From the NCBI GenBank assembly GCA_001247695.2, contig LGRX02029029.1, positions 1-64,000 of the forward strand: DNA of 64,000 bases, in the 5' to 3' direction. The notes beneath the pieces are model-generated. The model had not been told where the DNA came from. It did no database searches and saw only the letters and a program-made list of their open reading frames with translations. The translations under genes were made by a program, and so were the position numbers. The DNA is from Cymbomonas tetramitiformis. Taxonomy: Eukaryota; Chlorophyta; Pyramimonadophyceae; Pyramimonadales; Pyramimonadaceae. Positions 1 to 15,700 of the stretch are shown here, one piece after another (the stretch's first letter is position 1; the number at the start of each line of letters is the position of its first letter).

Positions 1-90
1 AAACTGTCCTGCATGGAGGTGTCATGCAAGAAACTGTCCTGCATGGAGGTGTCATGCAAGAAAATGTCATGGATGCGAGCGGGCGAGGAG
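1..90. repeat. 30-bp tandem repeat at window edge
   Basis: Two identical 30-bp units containing CTGCATGGAGGTGTCATGC stand side by side at 1-60, followed by a decayed third. The array probably continues to the left of the window. It should lie in an intron of the ABCF gene, whose remaining exons are also off the left edge. Confidence 0.8.
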
Positions 91-518
91 CCCATTCAGC
101 CAACGGAACGCATGCAGGGGTGATGGGCGAGGGCTAGGGGCGAAGTCCCACCTCGCTCCACCTCGAGACAGGCATCTTTGAACAGCTGCTTGTCATCATA
201 CCCGTGAGTCTGCGCAACGACCCGCCACCGCGTGCCTGTGTGAGGCTGTGAGGTTCGTCCAGTGGCAGAGCCTCATATTCGACTCCGAGTATTGACACAT
301 CATCGCATTGCCTGGTCAGCTCACTGCCTGGAAGTACACCTGTCACTCTGTGTGCTGCCCGGGGGATGCTCCCGCTGTAAAAGCTTGCGAAACCCCTCAG
401 CACCAACCGTCCTGACTGTCCACTTCCCATTTTGGCATCGCCAACCCGTCGTCGCCTTGGATACCCTTCGGCACACGTGCAGCGGGTGTGGGGTATAGCA
501 GGGATACTGGAGGGTGTC

Positions 519-660
519 TGCCCGGGCAAATGATCTGCATGGAGGCCAGCATGGAGGGGCACCAGATTGTCGACCCGGCAGGCAATCTGCAGGAGGGGGA
601 TTGCACAGGGAAACGCACAAATGTTGACCCGGCAAAATAAGTTGCAGGGAGCTGGCGCAG
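519..660 (-). repeat. Degenerate copies of an exon end plus splice donor
   Basis: The exon at 672-761 ends with codons for IVCRVNNL followed by a GT donor. The adjoining intron holds at least three decayed copies of this junction, around 559-592, 605-640 and 519-553. They read IACRVDNL|GTGCCC, LFCRVNIC and IICPGRH. One copy keeps both the final exon codons and a GT. They look like old local tandem duplications of an exon-intron boundary. Confidence 0.6.
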
Positions 661-671
661 GGGAGAAGTAC

Positions 672-4565
<3,894 letters not shown>

Positions 4566-6511
4566 CTGAGGGAACGGCACTAGCTATCAGTGACTAGCTA
4601 TCAGTGACCCCAGAAACAGTGCACAATTTAAAGGGGGAAACTATGAGGCTGAGGCCAGTCGAGCTACCTCGACGGTGGCACAAAGTATTTGCAATCTATT
4701 GGTCTTTTGAACCCAATTCGTCCCGTGGTTCCTGTGCCACCAAAGGCAACCAGTCAGCCGGCTGTGGCGTTGTCGTTCGTCTTCATTTTGTGCAAACCCT
4801 AGACATATAGCAATTATCTTATTCTAAAACAGGTAAAGTAGGCAAGAGTTCATAATAATACCTTATTTCTGGTGTCAGAAAACGAACCTTAATAGCTTTC
4901 CTCCAAATGCCGGAAAGAGCTGAGACGAGCTACGACCTCCAAGAGCGACCCGCGTGACGGGCGCCTTTTGTGCTCGGTGTGCCGCCCCGCCACTTCCGAA
5001 GCCAGGTAGGACATTGGTCGAACGTGCAGTACCACTCAAACTCTGAATTTTACAGTCAAATCCCCGATCAAAAGGTAGATTTGGTCTAAATAAAACGCGA
5101 AGTGGGCGCGGGAAAGTGCCACAAGAACACAGCGAAAGGCGCAGCAACAGCAAGGCAGCACACACACCGTGCAGGGTACTGCGAAGGTTCCCACAGCAAC
5201 TTCCATTGCAAAGCAGTTCTCTGTAGTACGGTTCAATCAGCACGCATGTATATGTATATATATATATCGGGTGAAGACTATGCGGAAGACTTGCAAAGCG
5301 TCACAAAGTGCGTCTCACAGCGAACTCGCAGGTTGGATGCCGAAAGAATGGAATAGGGAACATCCACATGACCCCATCCGCTGGTTACATGTCATTTAGC
5401 TACAGGTCCACGTACCAAAAGTCGAATGTTCGTATAAATCGTGAAATTAAACAATCCTGCTTAGTTCGGCATATACAAAATATGCAAACATTTTATTCGA
5501 ATATTCCAGGTCGGAAAGGTCGTATTCGGATTTCGAGATGATGTTGGCTAAAGCTTGTGTCATTGTACACATCGATTCTAATTCAGGAGGTATAGGTAGG
5601 AGATATGACATGTGATTATGCTAGTGAGCCAGATCGTCGCCTGTGGTGACGTGGAAACCGTAAAGAATCTTTTGTGCTGAGTCAATACGAAGACTGTTCA
5701 ACTGTAAACCTCGCAAAAATTTATTCCGTCGATTCTTGACTTCCATGGCCGATGCTGACGTAAAATTTTGTAATATCCGATCTCAAGTCGAAGTGCCACA
5801 TCATCATCACCCCATGGGCAGGAAATTCTGGATGAATGTCATTTGAGGATTTAACCTGAACCGCTGCGCTGCGGTGGCGATGGCGCTGGCGTTTGATAAC
5901 TTTGCCTGAGGTTTTTTTTATACCACGTTGACTCACCATTCTTGGATCCTAGCCAATAAAAATAGGGGGTCATGTTGCAAAATTCTGCCCTATAAATTTC
6001 AACAAGTGGCAGCTTTGCAATGAAAATTTGATTATCTTAATTATGGAAATTGTCATCAATACTTTTTAATTCGTGAGATCCCGGCACCATAGTTTAATGT
6101 TTATGTTCTACACTAGAACCAAAGCAAATTACTTACCTCCCCTCACCTTACTTTAATCAAACAAAAGTCGAATCTCAACGGGTGACACGAAGAAATGTAT
6201 GATCTGACGATTGCAAAACGATAACGATGACACCGCCAGGTCCGCCAGGTCCGCCAGGTCCGCCAGGTCCGGTCCGCCTCTGTTTGTATTCTTGTTGTCC
6301 GCCGTCCGATGGCGTATGGGCCATGGCATGGCCTCCACCTGTGTGACAGTTCGGTTAATTAACGTAACTGCTGTCGTTTGTGGTGGTGTGTTGTGGGAAA
6401 CTTTTAGAACGAGCACGCGCCAAGACACTTTCAGAACACAGTCGAGCGTCACGTCGGATATATTTCTGTTTCTTCGTCTTCAGATTATCTGTTTCACGCG
6501 TCCCGAAAACA
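4566..6511. other. Divergent intergenic region, ABCF / amidotransferase
   Basis: About 1.9 kb between the first recognised ABCF exon (minus) and the amidotransferase start (plus). It should hold the missing 5' exon(s) of ABCF. A minus-strand open frame at 4875-5100 reads like a plastid transit peptide and ends at a GT donor, but its phase does not fit the exon at 4565 and it has no ATG. A 9-bp tandem repeat (TCCGCCAGG, about five copies) sits at 6236-6276. A short TA run lies near 5250. No other gene was recognised. Confidence 0.5.
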
Positions 6512-9500
6512 ATGTTACGGTCTTGTGCGCGAAGTTACAACCGTATTTTGCGGCCATATTGGGGGGCCCCGGTTGCCCGCAGTTTCGCCTCTGACACACC
6601 TAGCGAGGATCCTATTCGATACCTCGTAATTGATGGATACAAAAAGTCCGCCCGAGAGGAACTCGATAACGGAGGCGCTACGCCCGCTGGGCTTCTGTAC
6701 GAAAAAATGTTGGATCACTGCACGCCAGCTCCGTCCAAATGCGACATCGTTTACCCCTGTGACGAAGATTTCGTGATCCCCACCGTGTCAGAGTTGGCAG
6801 GTTATGACGGAGTCGCCTGGACTGGTTGTTCTCTGACGGTTTTCGATGTAAGATTCCTCACTTGTTGCCCGCAAAATCGAAAGTTCTTGACTGCGCACAG
6901 TGCCCGTTGTCGCGTTTTTCAGGTCTGTGGGAAGGGCGCATGTGCCGCTTTGTTTGAGCAGATGGGAAACCTGGTGCCAGTTTAAGCGCGGCGCTAATTT
7001 CTGCAAATCTCGACTTTGCAGGATACCCCAGAAGTTAAGGCTCAGATCGAGTTCGGAAAGCGTGTGTTTGAAGCCGGCACGCCAGCTTTTGGTTCTTGCT
7101 GGGCTCTTCAAATTGCAACGATGGCAGCCGGGGGACAGTGCGCTTTGAATCCTAGCGGTCGGGAAATGGGATTTTCGAGAAAAATTAAGCTTACTCCCGA
7201 GGGCCGAGCACACCCAATGTTTGAAGGCAAGCCGAGCGTTTTCGATGCCTTCACTTCTCACAATGACGAAGTGAGTCACCCGAAATTATAACTCTTTGTG
7301 GTGTTCTCAACCTTGAATATTCTAGGTGTGAACCTGAAATTTCTAGGTACAAATCGCTTGGTGAACACAACTACTTTACTTCCGGCACCCACAATGCGTG
7401 TTCTCCGCTCATTTTATGAACGGAGAGGTATTCATCCTGGTGTGCCTCACGCGGCCGTCGTCGCTACCTCGTGCAGGTGACCCACCTGCCTCCATGTTCG
7501 CTAAACCTTGCTGGCAATACTTGGACTAATATTCAGGTGCTTCCCCCCTTTATGAAAACTTCCCGAGTGCACGCTCAACGTCAACAGATTCCAGGAATAT
7601 AAGTCATCATAACTTTCGTAGTTGTGGAAGAGCCGGAAAAGCTTTATCGTACAGTCGTAAAAGTTGCAGTTCGTGGTTCACCAAGTTGCTGCCTGGTGCG
7701 AGGAAGACGACCGAGCTCGTCGGTTTGTTTGTCTTTTTGTTTGTTCAGAGTTTTCCCGCTTCAGTTCTCGAGTGGATCGCAAGCTGAACCTGTCTTTTCG
7801 ACCTGCAAATTTAAAGCGCGTCCTATTGAAAGTGCTGTTGTCACAGGCGGCCGCTATCGTACACCGAGGGGCGACCTTCTGGGGAGTGCAGTACCATCCG
7901 GTAAGAAGCCACCCTGTGTTGTGTGTTGGTGGGGAGGTACAAATCCTTGCAAGGCCACATGATATTGGTGAAGGAAAGGGAGGAACGCTCCGTTATCTCA
8001 TCTATCATTGTGCAGTGCAAATGTGAGAGAACTGACCGTTTTAACGGTGCGACCTTCTTGTGCGCTGTGTCATAGACAGCCTTCTGGAAGTGCGCGCTTG
8101 TTATTATGGACCAGTGCGCTGAACACTAACGTTTTCTCTTTTGTGGTAATTTTCTTGAGTGATAAAACTGCCACATCTGAAGACCCCAACGTTGCATCTT
8201 GTGCCCTTGAGTATGTTTTCTTAGGGTTCAGAAGAGCTTCGCGATGCATTTTTGCGTCAGTCTCCAATTGTCATCACTTGCTCATTATTGCCACGCATTT
8301 CCATGCACGGCCATGCAGGAATACGACTTGAAGGAAATGGCTCGCCTAACTTATTGCAGAATCCCGAAGCTGATTGAAATGGTACTTCCCGCACACGAAT
8401 GACCTCTAGAAGAGATAGCAAAGGCCTCGTTGCGCGGAAACTATCTCTGGAAGTGGCGTTATCCATGTAGAAACTTGCCAGATGCCGTCCATATGATCAG
8501 CGCTCGACTATTTTCAAAGTGTTTGACTTGAAAAAGCGTCCAGTCAGCCACCAGGCCAACCCACCCGCAGGACACGTCAGACTGCCAGCGGCCGGTAGCG
8601 CCTCCGCCTGTCCAGCAACGGCAGGGCCACTCTGACAGCCAGCAGCCCGTAGTCCCTCCACCAGCGTAATATCTGTAGGCCAAGTCCGGGCTGCCCATCA
8701 GTGGTGCCGCCACCTCACCTCCCAGGCCAGCCTGCCAGCAGCTTGTAGTGACTGCAGTCGTCCAACACCCTGAATAGCACTCCGGCCGCCTCCAGCCGCG
8801 AAGTCCTCCACGAAGCCAACATCCAGAGGAGATGCAGCTGGCAGTTAGAAGCTCGTTCACTAGCCCCAGCTCAAGGTGAAGGCAGTTAAAAGCAGGGAAA
8901 TCTGCAGAGTTGACACCGGGGGAGCCTGCAGAGTTGACACCCGGGGAGCCTGCAGAGTTGATACGCGGGGAGCCTGCAGAGTTGATACGCGGGGAGCCTG
9001 CAGAGTTTGACACGCGGGAGCCTGCAGTTGACACCCGGGAGCCTGCAGAGTTGACACGCGGGAGCCTGCAGAGTTGATGCGGGAGCCTGCAGAGTTGACG
9101 CCGGGAGCCTGCAGAGTTGACACCGCGGAAGCCTGCAGAGTTGACACCGCGAGCCTGCAGAGTTGACACCGCGGGAGCCTGCAGAGTTGAAACTAGGGAG
9201 CCTGCAGAGTTGACACGCGGGGAGCCTGCAGAGTTGACGCCCGGGGAGCCTGCAGAGTTGACGCCCGGGGAGCCTGCAGAGTTGACACCCTGGGGGTAGA
9301 GACAGATCAGAGATCCTGCACAGCGTATTATGAGGACCCAAACAAGTGCTCAGAGTTTTATGGGGAGTGGTTCATGCACAGGGGATTCTCAAAGATGAGG
9401 AAAGTGGCTTGAAGTATGTCCAGCAGCTAGAGGATCTGCATGAAGACCCCACTCGGCTGGATATCAAGTGGATGTTGGGGGTACGCACTGGCTTCAATCT

Positions 9501-9927
9501 ATTTGCTTGTACAACTTACTGCCGCTTCGATGAGGAGGCCCATAACCAGATAATTCACACATTTTAGGGCTTTAAGGGGACGAATAAGGTTAGTTGCCTG
9601 AGGGTGACTCCGAGGGTGTGGCTAGACTAGGCACAAGCGGTGGTGGTGTGATTAAATGTGTGCCCACTTGCTGCCTCAAGCACACAAAGACAGGAACTCC
9701 CAACGTGAGATTGCAATGGCATGTTTCGTCTAGTGTCTCCTTCAGAGAAACTTTCGAGTATTTCCTTTAGAGAACAGGACCACAATCGGATTCGCAAAAC
9801 TCAGAACGACTCCCGCGCCTAAACCCAGAGTTGATTGGCTTTATGGCAGGTGGATGGCGACACTATGAACGACGATATTCGTCTTTGTGAAGTCCGTAAT
9901 TGGATCCGGCATCAAGTGATGTGGTGA
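6512..9927 (+). CDS. Class I glutamine amidotransferase-like protein (GMP-synthase-like GATase1)
   Basis: Seven exons: 6512-6847, 7022-7270, 7477-7536, 7847-7900, 8319-8381, 9382-9480, 9850-9927 (stop TGA). Together they encode 312 aa. All six introns are phase 0 with GT-AG ends. The first 27 residues are basic and hydroxylated, without acids, and end RSFAS, typical of a mitochondrial presequence. The amidotransferase triad is present: the cysteine in FGSCWALQ and His-Glu across the exon 4/5 join in GVQYHP|EYD. TSHNDE and the C-terminal RNWIRHQ also fit the stand-alone GMP-synthase-like family common in bacteria. Such proteins hydrolyse glutamine or serve as amidase-type hydrolases; the substrate here is unknown. 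The ATG at 6512 is preferred over upstream frames because the leader starts there. Exons 3-7 are only 18-33 codons each. Confidence 0.88.
8899..9296 (+). repeat. 24-bp minisatellite in amidotransferase intron 5
   Basis: About 17 copies of a unit near GCCTGCAGAGTTGACACCCG plus a few bases fill intron 5 (8382-9381) just before exon 6. Copies vary by single substitutions and small indels. Each carries CTGCAG, so it holds AG dinucleotides resembling acceptor sites. No exon similarity was found in the unit. Confidence 0.9.
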
Positions 9928-12702
9928 TCCTGAGGAGTGTTGCATTACATAACAGTAGAGGTCATTCCTTTAGACGCTCCGACCTTGCACAGGACACAGG
10001 TTTTCTCACCCGTGTTGTGGCCAGGGTCCAGCTCCAACTACTGTGCAACGAGTGAGTAGTGTTTTTTGTTGATTGGCCAGGCGGACCGAAAGGGTCCAAC
10101 ACACACCCTATAAGCGTTTTTTCGTGAGTGTACTTTGTACCTCTCAGCTGAGCAAACTGGGGTATCAAGCATTAATCATGGCTATTGTGTCTAATCATCT
10201 GGTCTACTAGTCTGAAATTTCATTCAATAGAAATGGGTAAGTGGTACAATCATAAGTGAACCAAAGGCATGAATAGTAATTCCAATCATGCACAAAAATC
10301 AGAAATCGGAAAAAAGCACTGGAACAAATACCTCTATTTCCTGTGTCATAATCACTCGTTTCCCTGCACATGGTATGCATATTCTATGCAGTAAAGCGGA
10401 GTTTCCTCTCTTCGCGGAGTGAGAGCGGAGACTCAATTTATGTCAATCCAACGCGGAGTTTTGGTGAAACAACACATTTCGCACAGATTGTCGTAACATG
10501 ATTCTCCTTTGTGTACGCCCAAGTAGTGTTAGCATTTACTAAAACTCGCTCTTGGCCTGCAACCAAGGCAACGAAGCAGCAACCATGGTATACCGATATT
10601 CTTATAATGTGAGCTAGGGAGCTACGTGTTAATGTGCTCTTACAATGCAGTTGACGGAGACGGTAGCACAGAAAATGACGAGCCGTGCTTCTTTTTAAGC
10701 GATTCAGGTTGCATTGTGAAGGAAACATGATCCCATCGTTTTGGGATTATCATAATGCTGGTAAAAAGAAATACAGAGAGCAGAAGACATTTTTTTTCAG
10801 GTGGGTTGCCCCCGAGGGAGCCTAGCGCTCTTTCACTGTCTTTGTTCCTTGGTCTGATTTATGTATAGGTCACCGTATGCTCCTGTATACGTTCATGCTT
10901 TTTGCGATTCTGCATCGTGTGTACTTGGTTCACTAGTGCCTCCGCTTCATGTTTGGTGAATCCCAGTAGGCGACTGCACAGCATGTGCATGTTGTGCTCA
11001 GAGACGGTGCCCGTATGTCCTATTGATACCCCGTGCAGTGTTCTCGTGAACCCCTCCTCCCTTAGCAGTAGTCTCACCAACGGTGTGTATTTTTCGTATC
11101 TTTCGTCTTGAGGGCTATACGTCCCAATCCGTGCCATCCGTGTCGTCCGCTGTTGCCCTGCAACTTTTCGCCCGACATTTGTTGCCGCAGCGTCATCTGA
11201 GAATTGTAAGCCTTTGCGGCCGGCCGATATCGAACTCGGGGTCCTCTTGATAGGGCTAAATGGCTAGATCGTCTGACGCATTCCGTATCTGTTGTTGCGA
11301 ATCCTGATGTGTGCAACAAATGTGTTACTATTGACAAGGGTATGCCATCGTTGACGAATATTAGGGACTTCACGTCACGGTACCAATGAATGAATGGAGT
11401 TAGGGGAGACACAAGCTTCACTTTTGATTGTATATCAATGAAGCTTCTAACTCAAATTTTAAAACTTGCACAGTCACCAGTGGCATAGCAAACTTTCTAA
11501 ATAACTTGCAACCTTCTAAAATTTCAACTCGATTGCCCACCATTCCAAACCTCGCATCCCGCCCGCTCCCAATCAGCCAACGATTTAGAAAATCCGAATT
11601 CGGCGTCCAAAATGGTCCAAGTGAAATCAACCAATCCATTTGCCATTCCACTGCCCAATTTGGCGTTACCGTACTGCCTGATTTATCCTTAAGGTCATAC
11701 TCAATTCATGACGATTGCTGCCCAAACAGCATAGAATGCACTAGAAGACGGCTGCAAGTGCAACACGCGCAATATGCTTGCGACACATGTGCTCATTTGC
11801 AACCTATTAGTTGTGCCCCACTAGTCGCGGGGGATTTTCCTACTACGCGCTTGCTACTCAATAGCCCACAATGATTGCGTCGTGACTTAAGTATGGGCAT
11901 ACGATATATGCGTGATCAACCACACGTTCCAAAATGGGAATACGCACACATACATCATAGGTTGCAATTTCCATTTTCGCACATATTTAAGTTGCAGCAA
12001 GCCTACTATTTTACAGTTGCAGAAACATATTTTTAAAATATCTCGACAAATCTGGGCAGTCCTTTATCCCGTGCGCATTGGGATGCTGAAATTTACACTT
12101 TTGACATTCCGTAGTGAAACATGAAATAGCAATCACGCAAATCATGGAGTAGTTTTTGAACTCGAAGAAAAAATCACAAAAGAAAACTATATGAGTACGG
12201 TTTAAGTGGTATGATCTCAACGTTTCGTGCACTAACACAAAGGACTTACTTCCCTTGTAATATATAAATGAACAATGCACATTCCAAAGCTGTCACACAA
12301 CATCCTAAAATTACTATCACCGCATTAAACCTGTAGTGTCTTCCTTTGCATCGGGAAAGTGTCAGTTAATGGCCTTGCCATATGGGAAGACAGCACTGTG
12401 ATTCATCCAGTTTCCGGTGGAAGAGTTAGCATTGCACATAGGATACAAGTTGAGTGCTCTCTCGAAGAACTCCAAAGCAAAACTCTGAAGCGAGTCGCGT
12501 GACAGAACAGAATGTCCGCATTTGACAGTCACTGTTGATTACAATGCAATGAAAACCCAGTGATCATAGCTGTGGTTGCATTATTTCTGTCCCATTGGAT
12601 AATTAAGATGCGCCAGAAAATGGTGGGCAGACAGATGCCATTCACCTTAAGCGGTCCCGCACCCTGATAGTAAATACACGAGAATGGACACCGCACACGT
12701 CA
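9928..12702. other. Intergenic region, tail-to-tail
   Basis: About 2.8 kb of AT-rich DNA between the 3' ends of the amidotransferase (plus) and COG4 (minus). Apart from a possible reverse-transcriptase remnant on the minus strand (10859-11137), no coding sequence was recognised. The plus-strand open frame 11428-11874 has no recognisable domain and no codon pattern that stands out. Confidence 0.5.
10859..11137 (-). pseudogene. Possible fragment of a retroelement reverse transcriptase C-terminus
   Basis: This open frame is charged and looks codon-structured, unlike its surroundings. It carries a G-x-TGTV core followed by a helical LLGFTKHEAEALVNQVH stretch and a basic QNRKKHE end. The layout recalls the segment after the polymerase domain in algal non-LTR reverse transcriptases, where a GxxGTxxxxN motif is followed by HxxxxxxxxxxRRxLE. 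There is no polymerase active site nearby and no start context. If it is real it is a fragment. The family assignment is inference from pattern memory only. Confidence 0.25.
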
Positions 12703-15700
12703 TCACAATGGCAACTGGGCGATTGTCTCTGGCCGGAAGTCTGACCGCAGCTCAAGCACACGGCGCACTTCTGCAGCTGTAAGACGCCACGTCATACCCG
12801 CTGCATTTTCGCCCTGCATTCTCACCGTACCGAAAGTGAGTTTCACAGGTTGCACCACCGCATCGATCATCCGGCTCCTGCCTTACTCACCACTATGGTT
12901 GGCGGGTTTGCATGCACTGTGATAGAGGAGTGAAAGCCGCTTCCTGTCGGTGCTTGAGCTGAGATATTCAGCGGCTCAGATGCATTGAATGCCATTTCTT
13001 TATTGAAATTCTGCATATGCGCAAGATGTGCCCTCCAAGAGGCACGAGAATGCCAAGCGGTGAGGTGAGACTTCTAGCAGCAGCGCAGAGGAGGAAGAGC
13101 GCACCCAGTAGTCTAACATCTCGTTCACGCTCTCCAGGTTCAGGATGGTAGCCATCTGGGTAAGCCGCGCAAATTTCTCCCTAACGCTGCGCGAGGTGAT
13201 GGCGGTGAAATGGCTCACCAGGCTGCGAAGCTCGCGATCCAGCTGCCGCCCACCCAACACTTGTCAGACACTACACCTCGCTCGCCTGCAGCTCTTCGCG
13301 CGGCCGCTTCAATGTGGCTCGTGGCCCTCCGAGCCGTGTACCCAGGTATCTCTGGCACTCGGTCTGCTGCCCATTCACCCCATCGACGGGGGATCCACTT
13401 AAACCCGGGACCCTGTTGGAGACCCAAACTTCCTCTTTCTAGGGGTCCATGTGCCACCCCTTCCATCTCCGCAGCACCCGTTCCTCCTCTCTCCCGCATG
13501 ATGACCCTCATCTCCGCTTCCCCCTCCACGTTGGAGTCCTCCTTCACGCTTCCTCACTTAGAGAAACCCTCCACCCGGCTCAATGATGAGGCGTGTCGAG
13601 GGGTGCCACGGGCGAGCGCAGGGGCCTTCCAACCTGCAGAGCACCCAGCTGGTTGAACTTCTTCTGCAGCACCAACACCTCTAGGCGGGTCACCAGTAGG
13701 TCCATCATCAGCTGCGCCCAGCCCCAAGCCCCGTGCAAACCCCCGCTGTCCTTACAAACCAGGCATTCCCTCCTCAGCTGCACCCAGCCCTCACGCACTC
13801 TCAAGCTACTGCCGTCTCGCCGCACTGCTGCCGTCTCGCCGCACTGCTGCCGTCTCGCCGCACAGCTGCCGTCTCGCCGCATTGCTGCCGTCTCGCCGCA
13901 CTGCTGCCGTCTTGCCGCACTGCTGCCGTCTCACCGCACTCTCCCAAGCCGCCTCACCACACTGCTGCCGCCTCACCCATCTGCCGCCGCCTCGCCTGCA
14001 TCATGCCATCTCACCGCACTGCTGCCGCCTCGCGATCTGCTGCCGTTCCCGCCGCACTGCCGCCTGCCTCACTCCGCACTGCTGCCGTCTCACCGCACTG
14101 CGGCCGCGTCTCGCCTCGCACCGGCGGCCTGCCTCGCCACACTGCTGCCGGGCCTCACCTGCACTGCTGCCGCCTCACCGCACGCTGCCTCAGCCACATT
14201 TCATGCCATTCTAGTCGTGACTGTCGCTCTCACCGGTGATTGTTACATTCTAGTCGCGATCGCCAGCCGCCTTCACGCGATTGTTGCCATCTCACCGCAC
14301 TGCTGCGGTCTCACTGTACCGTTGCCGCCCTCACCATGCCCTCGCCCGCTGACTGCTGCTCTTCTGCCGCAGACTGCTGCCGTCCCACCGCACTGCTGCC
14401 GTCTCACTGCACTGTTGCCGCCCTCACAAGATTGTTGGGTTGCCTCGCCGCGACTGCTGTCAGTCCCGCTCGCACTATGCCCCACTGACTTGCTGCCGCC
14501 TCGCCTCGCACTGCTGCCGGCCCACGACTGCTGCTGCCTCGCCGCACTGCCGTCTCCCGCCGCACTGCTGCCGTCTCGCCGCACTGCTGCCGTCTCGCCG
14601 CACTGCTGCCGTCTCACCGCACTGCTGCCGTCTCGCCGCACTGCTGCCGTCTAGCCGCACTGCTGCCGTCTCGCCGCACTGCTGCCGTCTCGCCGCACTG
14701 CTGCCGTCTCGCCGCACTGCTGCCGTCTCGCCGCACTGCTGCCGTCTCGCCGAACTGCTGCCGTCTCGCCGAACTGCTGCCGTCTCGCCGAACTGCTGCC
14801 GTCTCGCCGCACTGTAGCTGCCGTCTCGCCTCGGCTCCGCCGCACTGCTGCCGCCTCGCCGCACTGCTGCTCGGCCTCGCGCACTGCCGTCCGCCGCACT
14901 GACTGCCCATCAGAGACTGCTGCCTGCCTCCCGCCGCACTGCTGCCGGCCTCCCGCCGCACTGCTGCCGTCTCACCACACTGCTGCCGGCCCCCGCCGCG
15001 CACGGCTGCCGTCTCGCCGCACTGCTGCCGTCTCGCCGCACTGCTGCCGTCTCGCCGCACTGCTGCGGTCTCGCCGCACTGCTGCCGTCTCACCGCACTG
15101 CTGCCGTCTCGCCGCACTGCTGCCGTCTCACCGCACTGCTGCCGTCTCGCCGCACTGCTGCCGTCTCGCCGCACTGCTGCCGTCTCACCGCACTGCTGCC
15201 GCCTTACCGCACTAAAGACCGACTGACAGCTGGCATCTGGTTAGGGGAACACCGTATTCCTCAGCCTGCTCCAGATCAATTGACGCGCTTCACACCAATC
15301 CCCCCCTAGTCCATGCCTTGGAGATAGCGGAACAGGCGGTGCTGTGAGCCGCAAAACTGCGGCCCTTGCGCATGCCGTGGCGGCTTGCCCAGGCGCTCAT
15401 TCCCGGTATTGGGCGAGCTTCGCTGACCCCATCTCAGCCTGCGATCCCCTCCTCGGCGCGCCTACCACTTAGGTCCATGCAGTGGGGCGCTGAGAGAAGT
15501 AAGCGGGTTCGCCACGTGACCGGGGTCAGCAGACCTGCACCAGGGCGTCGTAGTTCTCGGAGGTGAGGTGGGGCATGAGCCACTGCATGCCCAAGTCGAG
15601 CGCCACGAGCAGGTTGGTCACCCACAGGTCCTCGGAGAGCTCCTGCACCGCGTACTCGCTCTCCCCCATCTCGTAGTCGCAGGACGAGACCGCGTCCAGC

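Noticed and set aside
4875..5243. First ABCF exon with plastid transit peptide
   Set aside because: Composition fits, but the donor phase does not match the next exon and there is no in-frame ATG.
6380..6511. Longer N-terminus of the amidotransferase
   Set aside because: The mitochondrial-type leader begins exactly at the ATG at 6512; the upstream frame lacks support.
11428..11874. 148-codon plus-strand open frame
   Set aside because: No domain, AT-rich composition and no splice partner; not distinguishable from chance.
13593..15174. Long open frames on both strands (up to about 350 codons)
   Set aside because: They are made of the 19-bp minisatellite in a COG4 intron and have no domain or coding signal.
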